A stretch of 11,760 bases of DNA from Bimuria novae-zelandiae CBS 107.79 (lineage: Eukaryota > Ascomycota > Dothideomycetes > Pleosporales > Didymosphaeriaceae). This document shows, piece after piece, positions 1 to 7,861 of the stretch (the stretch's first letter is position 1; each line of letters starts with the position of its first letter). The stretch is taken from contig ML976771.1 of assembly GCA_010015655.1 (NCBI GenBank), positions 184,770 to 196,529 of the forward strand, read 5' to 3'. Made by a program: the position numbers and the translations under genes. The notes beneath the pieces are model-generated. The model was given only the letters and a program-made list of their open reading frames with translations, did no database searches and was not told the origin of the DNA.

Positions 1-199
1 TCTTAAGGTGGAGAAGGACACTTGAGAGATTCATCCTTACGTCATGGATTGACTACAGGATGAGGGGGTGTGTGACGGTTTAATGGCTCTTACTCGATGA
101 GATGGTTACTCCTACCCTTGCTTAGTTGCCACTCACCTTTCTGAGAGGGCTACACCTATCTGGGACTAGCGATGTTTACGCTCGTACATATACATACTC
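1..199. other. Left-edge segment without recognisable gene
   Basis: No open frame or known motif can be supported here. Base composition is more balanced than in the TA-rich stretch that begins near 200, and the readable transposase frame to the right cannot be followed convincingly into it. It could be the flank of the first transposon, an LTR-like fragment or a nested insertion. Nothing in the sequence decides between these. Confidence 0.3.
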
Positions 200-200
200 G

Positions 201-986
201 GTAGCTTCTAGATAGTACACCCTCCAGCAGAAGAATTCCACAATCTTTTCTACTGCAACAATAATTATTAATAGATTCTAGAATAAGCGCAGGCGGCTGC
301 CTCGTACACCTTTACCAATTATAGCAGATAACTAGAAGCAAGCTATCCAAATACTGGCCTAGGTAGTGGCGAATCAGGACGCAGAGGAGGTGCAGTAGTT
401 AAGGCATACTATCTCCCATCTCTCTGCCCATACACAGCTTGTATAGCTTAAAAACGAAGGCCTACGCAACGTAATTAGAAAGCTTAAGCCTTCTAAAAAT
501 AAGTAGAGGAGGCTTAACTTATAGTATTATAAGGAGTTTTACAGTATAGCTATTCTTTAGTCCCCTTATAAGATCCGCCAAGCTGAGGAGCGCTATAAGG
601 CTAATAAGAAGGAAAATCTATAAGAGAAGGTAGATAAAGCTTATTAAAAGGAGCTAAAAGCCTAGAAGAAGCTTTAAGATAAGTAGGATAAGTAGTAAAA
701 GCGTGTAGAATAAAAGAGGGTAAGAGAAGAGAAAGTAAGGAAAAAGGCTACTAATAACGCTAAAAAGTAATAGAAGAAATAAGAGCGCAACGCTGCTAAA
801 TCTATATAAATACTTAAAATAGGCAAGCGCAAGGCCTTAAGTAAGCCTTTTATAAAGCTTATAGCTAAAAAATAGCGTGCGCGTAGTACTACTCGCGTTA
901 TTATTAAGGCGTTGCTATTATTAGCACCTCTACTAGTTACTACGCGCAGCGGCCGTAAAATAAAGCTAAATAAGAAATAAGAGTAA
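201..986 (+). pseudogene. RIP-degraded pogo/Fot1-like transposase, C-terminal part
   Basis: One + strand frame stays readable from about 201 to TAA at 978-980 or 984-986, but it is broken by many TAA and TAG codons. These sit where Gln (CAA/CAG) or Trp is expected, as C-to-T or G-to-A change would produce. The residues between stops form a Lys/Glu/Gln-rich, probably coiled-coil tail (for example QAEERYKANKKENL and KRVREEKVRKKATNNAKK), then a basic end (TTRSGRKIKLNKK). This is the usual C-terminal architecture of fungal pogo/Fot1 DDE transposases, and it matches the tail layout of the element to the right. The catalytic core would lie to the left and is not seen. The copy cannot encode a working enzyme. 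The family call rests on tail architecture, since no catalytic motif is in the window. Confidence 0.7.
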
Positions 987-1079
987 GGTAAGCACTATAG
1001 AACTTAGTAGACTATTATAATAAAAATTCTCGCGATAATAGCTATTATACGTGGCTCTACAGCCTTATTTTTAAGATGT

Positions 1080-1135
1080 GCAGCAGGTCGCCAAGGCGTG
1101 CACGGCCCGAAGGTGTGCACGGCGTGCACGGTCAC
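1080..1135. repeat. Probable right terminal repeat of the first pogo-like element
   Basis: A GC-rich block interrupts TA-rich sequence just past the first transposase remnant. It contains GTGCACGG three times at short spacing and ends in GGTCAC, followed by TATA at 1136-1139. Terminal repeats of fungal pogo-like elements often carry short repeated transposase-binding motifs and lie next to a TA target site. The matching left end is outside the window, so the exact boundary is inferred. Confidence 0.5.
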
Positions 1136-1150
1136 TATACCCACAAACTA

Positions 1151-1201
1151 CCGTGTCTGTGCGCGTGCCGAGCCACTTCGCGTAATAAGCCACCCAACAC
1201 C
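1151..1201 (+). repeat. Left terminal inverted repeat (51 bp)
   Basis: The first 33 bases are a perfect inverted match to the right end, starting CCGTGTCTGTGCGCGTGCCG. Four mismatches follow at 1184-1187, three of them of the C-to-T/G-to-A type, and then 14 more matching bases. The repeat begins directly after the TA at 1149-1150. Confidence 0.93.
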
Positions 1202-1303
1202 ATAACAGCTCGTGCAAGAATAGGGCTATAGAGCCAGCCACGATTAATTTTATCACGAGATTTTCTAGCGAAGCACTATATCGATCCTTGCGATTAATTT
1301 ACA

Positions 1304-3187
1304 CTATTTATATCTATTAGGAAGCTTAACATTGCGGCCCCGGCGTGTCAATCTAGTTGGGGTGGTAGATGCGCCCTCTGAGGCCTCCCCAACATCTAGA
1401 GCATTAACACCACGTTTCTGACGCTTTCTACTTAGTAGAGATGGCTAAGAAGCTTTTCTCTTACTCCTTTGGGATGGCTATAGAGCTTTTTCTGCGTCGT
1501 AGGCAGGCTTCTGGGCAGCGCGCTAAGCTGCCTTTTTAGCTCTCTCTTTCTCCTTCGCCTTCTTAGCTGCCTCTCGCGCAGCACGCTTTTCCTGCTATAT
1601 TTTCTCCTTGTATAGCTTAGCTACCTTTTTTAGCTCTACTACCTTTGCTTTTTAAAGCTACTGCTACTTATCCTCCTACTCTTTAATAGATTAATAAATA
1701 TTTGCCTCCCTCGTCTTCCTTAGTGACCAGAAGACTAATCTACTATAGTACTCTTAACGCTATTAAAGATCTAGAGTCTTGCCCTTCTTTTTACGCTTCT
1801 GCTTTGTTAATAGCGCCTGCCTTAGCCTATTATTCTTATGGTGGAGCAGCTTATTTTAGGCAGATAGGTGGTAGAGCGATTAACGAAGCTTCTATGTATC
1901 TTTACTACCCTAATCCTTAACCGCAGATCGTAGAAGCCTATCTATCTTTCTTTAGTTATAATTACTAAGCCCTAATAAAGAGCTATCGCCTAGTTCTTAA
2001 TTATAGGTAAACCTATTAAGGATAGGATTAGGATTAGGTAACGATATACCTATTATTCTAAAAGAGCTAAGGATAGTTAATTCCCTAAAGGAGGCCTTCC
2101 ACGCATTCTAGAATAGGGGGAAGAAGTCGCCTTTAGTAATAGAAGCTAGGCCTTAGCTTCTATTAAGGTATCGTGATAGCTCTACTAAGTAGGCTATTAA
2201 TAGAGGCTTAAATATTGTAACGTTAAGTAGCTAAAGCGTATAAGTTAAATAGGGAGGCAGGATAGTAAGCAGGATCCTATTCTAATTATAATAGTTAATA
2301 AAGTCTATAGTTACATAAGATCCGTGGCCGTCTATAATTAAAAGTTAATATAATTGTCGAGTCTTCTCTTTTGTACAGCGATCGAACACTTGTTTAAGCC
2401 AGGCAAGCCCGATATTGTTGTTTGTCTAGCCAGAGGGTAATAAGGTAATAAAAACTTTATGATATCCTGCCTTGATATCCTCTACCTAGCTTAATTAAAT
2501 GCCCTTGTTGGCAGCCTCATAGATAAGGATTGGCGGTAGAGCTAATCTATTAGCGCAGATACATGCCAGGAGCGTAATCCACGCGCGATTACTATCCTAG
2601 AGTAATGCCCTAACCTCCTTCTTCTCCTATATTCGTTTGCTAAATATCCTCTTTAATTTACTAACGATACCGATTAGGCAGCCTTTTTTATCTATATTAT
2701 AAATATAACGAGGATCTATGCGATATTAATCTATCTTACTATGCAAAAGGTTAAAAAAGTAGTAATATTTATCTACTAAATTAGCGTTATGGCGATTGCT
2801 ATCTATCCTAACTGTCTATCGTGAGATAAGATAAATACTATGTCGGTTAATAAAGCGCGTAACCTAGCTCTCGCTGACTAGCTCTTTCGCTATTATAGAG
2901 GCAAAGTTCCGTATTATCTCTCTAGTAGGAGGTGTATGTCTCTCTGTAAGTCTTTTAATATATCGTATAAGCTCCTCCTCTTGTTGTGGGTTAAGTTTCT
3001 GCTGGTTAATATTCTTGGCTTTATTTGGGGCCTGAACGCGCTTGTGTCTTCGGGACAACGTAGTCCTATCAACACCATAGGTAGCAGCTATTTTTCTGTA
3101 CGAGAATTTTTCTCCTGGATCTAAAGATTGAATAGCTTCAATCGCATCTTTAATTGCCGCTATATTGATGGAGTTACGACGCGTCAA
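1304..3187 (-). pseudogene. Transposase pseudogene of the pogo-like element (DDE superfamily)
   Basis: The minus-strand frame can be followed for 627 codons with no frameshift, ending at TAG 1306-1304 after a basic tail (RRGRNVKLPNRYK). Frame residues 8-52 form a psq-type helix-turn-helix (SYRKIAATYGVDRTTLSRRH). Residues about 60-125 look like a CENP-B/Tc5-type DNA-binding domain. The core shows Asp166 (YNIDKKG, where families have DExG), Asp286 (LIIDGHGS), and Asn322 where the third catalytic Asp belongs, 35 residues after the second. A Lys/Ala/Glu-rich tail precedes the stop. About thirty in-frame TAG/TAA codons lie mostly at expected Trp or Gln positions; the first is at 2866-2864. No in-frame ATG is visible at the 5' end (3187 is TTG), so the true start is unclear. 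The element could only be mobilised by another copy's enzyme. Confidence 0.92.
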
Positions 3188-3211
3188 AGTTAGGGAGTCA
3201 TTCAGTCATTT

Positions 3212-3262
3212 GGTGTTGGGTGGCTCGGCACGCGAAGTGGCTCGGCACGCGCACAGACACGG
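3212..3262 (-). repeat. Right terminal inverted repeat (51 bp)
   Basis: This is the inverted match to 1151-1201 and ends directly before TA 3263-3264. Read inward it holds two copies of GCGTGCCGAGCCAC in direct orientation, separated by TTC. Such internal repeats are likely transposase-binding sites. In the left repeat the second copy is partly mutated. Confidence 0.93.
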
Positions 3263-3264
3263 TA

Positions 3265-3479
3265 CCTACATGGGTCCCAGACTGGCGCGTCCTTCGTCAA
3301 GCAGCTCCATTGGAAGGTAAATATCCGCCTATTGCCGTCAAGTAACCAATATACGAACGCTTCAACAGTTACGACGTCACACTGACACGTTTACATGTAG
3401 ATCCTCAAATATGGAATTTCGGTATCGCCGGCGCTTACCTTCTCAGGGCTAATTTTTCTTACGTTGAACACTGGACACC
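3265..3479. other. Short flank between transposon and decayed gene, nothing recognised
   Basis: Composition returns to roughly balanced directly after the TA at 3263-3264, so RIP-like decay stops sharply at the element end. No gene, RNA or repeat could be supported. It may hold the 5' region or missing N-terminal exons of the decayed locus that follows, but no HET-domain motif was seen here. Confidence 0.4.
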
Positions 3480-4462
3480 ATGTCTGTGGCACGGGTCTTC
3501 CCAGACCAGATCGAGGAAGTTATTGCGAGTCTGCCGGGAAAACGATTTTGATGATCTTGATATATTCGACGCCGATTCAAGAGAAAGACCAACCCATAGA
3601 GCATCGATGGAGTGGAAGAGTATTGCACCGATTGCCATCACCTGGACAAGCGACCCATTTCCCGTCGCGCATACAGACCTAGAAATGTTCAACTGGGTTC
3701 ACAATGTGTTCGATGCGATGTGGACGCAGGTACAGACAAGGACAAGGGTTCTCTATGACAAAGACGTGCAGGCATGCGTAGCATTCGAACGGAAGGCTTG
3801 GGATGCGTGCATTGACCGCTTCACTTGGGTCGTCACCGCTGGTGGAAGATCCTTTCGACAACTTAGCGCAACCACTCGGCATGAGTTTATTGAAGCATGC
3901 GAAGCATGAAAGGAATATTGGCGTTATCCGCATGAGCATCGACCTGCTCCGGGCGAGAGTGGCGACATGGACATTCTTTCGGAATATGAGGACTGAGCTC
4001 CAAGCCAGGTCGAATGGTGGAAAGTAAGCGGTATGTTACGCAAATGGCTCCGCACAGCTGCATCCAGCCAATGGAGTGCCTCACCTCGATATATGGCACC
4101 GCTCTTGACGTTGATTGGTTTCACCATGGAAGATCGCTGTTTATTCACGTGTGAAGTTGATTCACCACCACCAGACGCCCTTCCAGCGGACGTCATGGGC
4201 ATATGTGGGACCTTCAGTAGAGGTAGGCGATCGAATTATATCACTTCCGAGTACGGACGGATCCACAGCATGGGCACATACACTACTCATTCGAGCGGTC
4301 GATCCGGTATCGACTCAGGGTTTGAATGGGGCCATCGACCGCCTCGCTGCGGAACAAGACCTAGAAAGGAAGCGAATAGGTTCACCGCCGGCCTTCAGGC
4401 TGGTGTCGAATTTTCATGAGTACAACCCGCTGGGTCTCGCCGGTCCGAGGCCTTTATGAGCC
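3480..4462 (+). pseudogene. Decayed protein-coding locus, possibly the C-terminal half of a HET-type protein
   Basis: Coding-like sequence continues across three frames. ATG 3480 gives 23 codons before TGA. The next frame is open from about 3523 to TGA 3907-3909, resumes (KEYWRYPHEHRPAPGES), meets TGA 3994-3996, and reaches QVEWWK at 4023. A GTAAGC donor at 4024 and a CCAG end at 4067 would make a 44-nt intron leading into LDVDWFHHGRSLFIHV, stopped by TGA 4152-4154. A shift then gives a frame to TGA 4457-4459 containing WAYVGPSVEVGDRIISL and FRLVSNFHEYNPLG. The order FxW...R, then WW, then HGRSLFI, then GPxxxVGDRI, then (F/Y)RLV resembles the part downstream of the HET domain in fungal heterokaryon-incompatibility-like proteins. 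No HET domain itself is seen. Decay is well supported; the family call is weak and from memory of motif order. Confidence 0.4.
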
Positions 4463-4743
4463 AAGATGGGATATCTACGAAGCTCAACACAGAGATTGGG
4501 GCGCGAAGTACTTCGTCAAAGGTCTAATTGATCACCAAAATTCCACATCCCGGTCATACAACATCATACTGTTCTAGGCACCAGAAGCTCCGTCGTTGCA
4601 GTAGCAGTAATGCACCTGGCAAGAAAGCACGATAGTTCAGGCCAGCTGGACCATATTGTTTAGATGGTCCTTAGCACTCGAGGCACGCGGCATGCTCGAA
4701 GCTCTTAAGCTTGGGTGCTACTTTCTATTCCGTCACACTACAC
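4463..4743. other. Convergent intergenic region
   Basis: About 280 bp lie between the end of the decayed + strand locus and the minus-strand acetylesterase stop codon. No open frame, RNA gene or clear polyadenylation motif was supported. The right part should contain the acetylesterase 3' untranslated region. Confidence 0.4.
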
Positions 4744-5573
4744 CTACGCATAAACCCCCTCCCTAATCAACGCACTCAACGTCCCATTCCTCACAATCCA
4801 CCTCCCCAGCCCCCTCCCCCTCTCCGCCTTCAAAATCAAATCCGCCACAATCCTCCCAAAAACCTCACTCCCATGCGCATTCAAATGCGTACGATCGCCC
4901 TCCACTAAATTATATTTATCCGCGTTCGCAGATCCGATAGCTTGCACGTACGCGCGCGACGCAGCGTTGAGGTCGATGAGCGTGACGTGCGCGGCGGCAG
5001 CGGCCTCGCGGGTCGCGGGGACAACGTCGGCAAGGTCTTGTTTGAGGAGCGTGCCGTTGAAGTTGCGGCGTGCGAGGGAGGTGAGGAGGAGCGGGGTGGC
5101 GCCTAAATCCTGTACATCTTGGGCCAGGTTCTGCAGGTTGGCTTTGAATTGGGGCATGGTGATATTTTTGGCGGGTTTCTAGCGCGCGGCCGGCCGTCAG
5201 TGGTGTTTTCTATGATTGAGGAGCTGGGGTGAGGGGTGAGGGATAGGAAGTGTACTTGGTCGTTGTGCCCGAATTGGATGGAGACGTAGACGTCGTATTT
5301 CGCCGTCGCGTTCTTCACGAGGTCGAGGACTTGGGCCCAGTCGCCGCCGTCGACGAAGGATACGGTTGTCGCGCCATTGTGGCCTTTGTTCACGCCATAT
5401 GCAGGGCTGCGGAGGGTCGCCAGGAAACCGCTGCCCCAGCCGCCGCCGCCCGTGGATTGTATGGCTGTGGTAGAGTCGCCGGCGAGGAAGAAGGCTACGG
5501 GCTTGGAGCGGTGCGCTGGAGATGCGAGGGCGAGAGAGGCGAGGACGCTGGTTAGAACGGTGCGGAGAGTCAT
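4744..5573 (-). CDS. Rhamnogalacturonan acetylesterase (CE12, SGNH/GDSL hydrolase), secreted
   Basis: Two exons, 5573-5256 and 5178-4744, join across a 77-nt phase-0 intron (GTACAC...CTAG) into 250 residues, about the usual length of the family. Removing the intron restores the conserved block FGHNDQ-KPAKNIT. Residues 1-20 look like a signal peptide (MTLRTVLTSVLASLALASPA). Block I is GDST with nucleophile Ser34. The oxyanion region contains NKGHNGATTVSF (from 62) and GHND (102-105, Asn104). The catalytic Asp201 and His204 lie in GDRTHLNAHG. N-glycosylation sequons sit at Asn 88, 111, 147 and 237, consistent with secretion. Known members remove acetyl groups from the galacturonate residues of rhamnogalacturonan I, opening pectin to lyases and hydrolases. 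The frame is intact and GC-rich with no RIP-type damage. Substrate preference within CE12-like esterases cannot be read from sequence alone. Confidence 0.95.
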
Positions 5574-5624
5574 GTTGGAAACAATGGGCGTAGACAGAAT
5601 TGCAGAGCAAGTATCTACCTTTGA

Positions 5625-5645
5625 ATATACATTATATTTGTATGC
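5625..5645 (-). promoter_or_regulatory. TATA-like AT-rich core promoter of the acetylesterase
   Basis: Read on the minus strand, AAATATAA at 5639-5632 lies about 60 bp upstream of the ATG at 5573, within an otherwise GC-balanced upstream region. The position suits a TATA-like element with a short 5' leader, but no start site can be proved. Confidence 0.35.
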
Positions 5646-5842
5646 TACAGTTGAACCAGGTGTACTGAGTGAGTGGCTAGGACGTTGTTTACTAGTCCCG
5701 TGGCGCGGAAAATCTCGATTGCATCAATGAGTGGGTTAGTCAGGGAGAAGTTCCACACGACCGGAACTTTTCCATGGTTTGGTGCGCAATGGCAAAATGT
5801 CGAGCGTAGCGGGACGGAAGGATTAATGTTGATGCAGGCGAT

Positions 5843-5868
5843 GTGGGGAGGCTGTTGCGGGGCCCCGC
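5843..5868. promoter_or_regulatory. Cluster of CreA/Cre1-type (SYGGRG) sites
   Basis: GTGGGG at 5843-5848 and GCGGGG at 5857-5862 fit the carbon-catabolite repressor consensus SYGGRG. The second forms a perfect 12-bp palindrome with CCCCGC at 5863-5868, giving three sites in 26 bp. They lie 270-295 bp upstream of the acetylesterase start. Closely spaced CreA sites are typical of genes for plant-polymer degradation repressed by glucose. Binding is inferred, not shown. Confidence 0.4.
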
Positions 5869-5951
5869 GATTATAGTTGTGTGCCGAGGATTCCGACTGT
5901 CCTCCGCTGGCTATGGACATGTCCACTTCCGATAACACAAGTTGTCCAGCC

Positions 5952-5985
5952 GGACGATGGACGATGGACGATGGACGATGGACGA
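5952..5985. repeat. Heptanucleotide tandem repeat (GGACGAT)n
   Basis: Four perfect 7-bp units and a partial fifth (GGACGA) run without interruption. The unit length is not a multiple of three within a recognised gene, and no coding function is supported on either strand. It lies in the spacer upstream of the acetylesterase, about 380 bp from its ATG, and is likely variable between strains. Confidence 0.9.
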
Positions 5986-6625
5986 AGAGGCGTCCAGAGC
6001 ACCTCACAGAGCAGCCCATCCACAGTCCAGATGTGGTTCGCGCATCTGGGCCTACTTAATACGAGGGACTCGGTCTCCTGGGTCCCGATGGTCGGTACCC
6101 CGCGTTCTCGTTCCTCAGATCGCTCTTCTCGACCTCTAGTTTCTTCATCCTCTTCTCGTACGACTTATGTCGACGCCTCGTAGATTTCGCATACTTCCTC
6201 AGCTGCTGCTCAAAAGGAATGCGGCTGAGAAGGAAGTACGGTGGCGTGGCATGACCACGACGTCGTTTGCAGCTAGCTCGAAGAGGAATGATGCACAGAT
6301 TACGACGCGTCGAAGGTGCCAGAAAACGCCAGAGGTTCGAGACCACGACGCGTCAACGAACGCGTGACGTCAGATGCTGGCCTGGGACCGACGCCACATC
6401 ACGTTCACCTGCCAATCCGCATCACAATGAGTATATACTATTTTAAGCGGTCGACCAAACAACTTACCTGGGTGCACCTAAGGGACTTGAGCTCTTCCTT
6501 CCTTGTCTACGAATCAGGTTGTCTATCGTATAGGTCAAGTCTCCAAACCTTACTCGTCGCGGTTACACAGCTCTCAAGACCCAATTCTTCGTCTCATCTA
6601 AAGCCCATTGACCCTGTACATGAGA
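5986..6625. other. Intergenic region between acetylesterase promoter and monooxygenase remnant
   Basis: This 640-bp stretch lies downstream of the monooxygenase stop and upstream of the acetylesterase control region. A 96-codon minus-strand frame (6346-6056) includes a basic, charged helix-like part (EKRMKKLEVEKSDLRNENAG), but nothing confirms that it is a gene. GACGCGTC occurs twice (near 6303 and 6349), each preceded by AC. No RNA gene or transposon end was identified. Confidence 0.4.
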
Positions 6626-7810
6626 TCATTGTTGAAGCGACCCAACATCGATCTCACGTCCACGCCTCTCCTTGCCAGTCCCACCAACACGCACCAGCAA
6701 AGCCAGACTTCTGCTCCACCAGCTCATCGTCCGCATCCATCTCCACAGCCACCTAAGCCCCCACCAGGCATCTCCGCCGCTCTTCAAAAAGATGCCCGAT
6801 CGTTGGATCAACGTTTCTTTCCAAAACATGCTTGCATACCCTGGCCAACTTGCCGTATTTCGCCCATGTTCATTGATATACCAATTCGAACAGCCGGCGT
6901 CAAACACCGAACCTTGAAGCTGTTGATGAATGGAATTGACCTATTGATTCTCCGCCGTTGATTTAACCTCCATGACCGAGAAGCGCCGATCGACGAGTGG
7001 TGCAAGGAGCGTGCGCGCAACATACGAGACTTGGACTTCGATGGCGAATAGCGCAGAGTTGTGCGCTGGGAATGTGTTGGGTCCGAAGCTGTGCGAAGCT
7101 TATAAGTGGGATGCTGGTTGAGAGAGTATATAGGCGCTACTTACAGGATGGCTAGGTTGGGGAAGTTGTGCACGTACGAGCCCTTGTAGGCTTGCGCTCC
7201 GCGGTGTTCTTTCCACTGCTGGTTCAGCGATTTGCCTTGTTTGCCGATGATTTCCATGGGGGTTAGAAATTGCTGCACTTGGAAGCCTGTGGCGAGGACG
7301 ATGACGTCGGAATCGTCTTCTTTGCCGTTCTCGCTGATGATTCCGGTCTCGGTGACTTCGCGGATTCCTTCGGGGACGACTTCCAAGTTCGGTGCGTACA
7401 ATGTGTCGAGGTAATTGGGATCGAAGATACGGCGCTTGCAACCTGCCATGAATCAGTTTATTGCGATAGACAGTAGAGATTTCTGCCTACCAAGCGGAAA
7501 GTCGGGTATGATGAAGTGGTGGTACTTCTCCGGCGTCCGGGAAAAGATATATTTCTTTGCATTATCCTCCACTTTGCTCCGCTTTCCGGCTGCGCTCGCC
7601 CCAGGCATATACGTTGCGACTAGATCATCGTTCTCCAAGAACAACCTGAGTCGGTTCCATCGTTCCTAAAATGGCAGATACCGGAACGCCAATTTCTCCA
7701 GGCGCGTGAAGTATTTGTTCGGCCGTTCATGGTACCACTGTGGGGGTCGAGCATACTGCTTCACAAACTCGGCCTCTACGCCCAGTTGTTGCCTCGGATC
7801 CTTGACCCTT
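6626..7810 (-). pseudogene. Flavin-containing / Baeyer-Villiger-type monooxygenase, C-terminal half, inactivated
   Basis: Three exons are readable: about 7810-7491, 7442-7145 and 7088-6626. They are separated by introns of 48 nt (GTAGGC...GGCAG) and 56 nt (GTAAGT...CACAG), whose removal keeps the frame. Conserved pieces in order: RPPQWYHERPNKYF, KYHHFIIPDFPLG-CKRRIFDPNYLDTLY, DVIVLATGF (the ATG-F motif of class B flavoprotein monooxygenases), PMEIIGKQGKSLNQQWKEHR, AIL-FGPNTFPAHNS, FDAGCSNWYINEHGRNTASW and WPGYASMFWKETL. A hydrophobic Trp-rich tail ends at TGA 6626-6628. The FAD- and NADPH-binding N-terminal half is absent; piggyBac-like sequence lies in its place. Premature TAG codons occur at 7668-7666 (expected Trp in LPF-ERWNRL) and 6943-6941. 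Intact splice sites and no indels suggest recent death. Such enzymes insert oxygen into ketones or other substrates, often in secondary metabolism. Confidence 0.93.
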
Positions 7811-7844
7811 GGTTATACGAACCCCAGATATATAAGTTCGACGC

Positions 7845-7861
7845 CCGAAGCTTAACTTCGG
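7845..7861. other. Short inverted repeat around TTAA at the monooxygenase/piggyBac junction
   Basis: CCGAAG (7845-7850) and CTTCGG (7856-7861) flank CTTAA, which contains TTAA at 7852-7855. TTAA is the obligate piggyBac target, and this one lies between the last readable piggyBac-like and monooxygenase residues. No clear piggyBac terminal repeat adjoins it, so it may be coincidence. Confidence 0.3.

Larger units (their letters stand above)
1149..3264 (-). mobile_element. Complete but dead pogo/Fot1-like Tc1-mariner element with TA target duplication
   Basis: The element body is 1151-3262 (2112 bp). It is bounded by 51-bp inverted repeats at 1151-1201 and 3212-3262, with TA immediately outside both ends (1149-1150 and 3263-3264). 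TA duplication is the hallmark of the Tc1/mariner superfamily. One minus-strand transposase frame fills the interior and carries psq-type and CENP-B-type helix-turn-helix regions plus a DDE core, which places it in the pogo/Fot1 branch. The interior is very TA-rich from RIP-like decay, while the terminal repeats stay GC-rich and nearly identical. It inserted about 14 bp beyond the apparent right end of the neighbouring pogo-like element, with the two transposases convergent. Confidence 0.93.

Noticed and set aside
1071..1256. Minus-strand 61-codon frame
   Set aside because: It spans the junction and terminal repeats of two transposons, so it is fortuitous.
4024..4057. A 34-nt intron in the decayed + strand locus
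   Set aside because: Too short for fungal splicing; the 44-nt alternative ending at 4067 restores a better frame.
4967..5730. Several + strand open frames of 70-117 codons across the acetylesterase
   Set aside because: They are antisense to a convincing two-exon gene whose GC-rich codons keep the opposite frames open; no motif of their own.
6056..6346. Minus-strand 96-codon frame with a basic/charged helix, suggesting a bZIP fragment
   Set aside because: Only two Leu at zipper spacing, no bZIP basic-region signature, and no splice or promoter support.
3175..6352. ACGACGCGTC shared by the pogo-like 5' end (near 3177) and two sites near 6302 and 6348
   Set aside because: Only about ten bases around a common palindrome; homology does not extend, so no second transposon end is claimed.
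6316..6961. + strand frames rich in Ser/Pro/His
   Set aside because: They overlap the monooxygenase C-terminus in antisense, and their low-complexity content follows from it.
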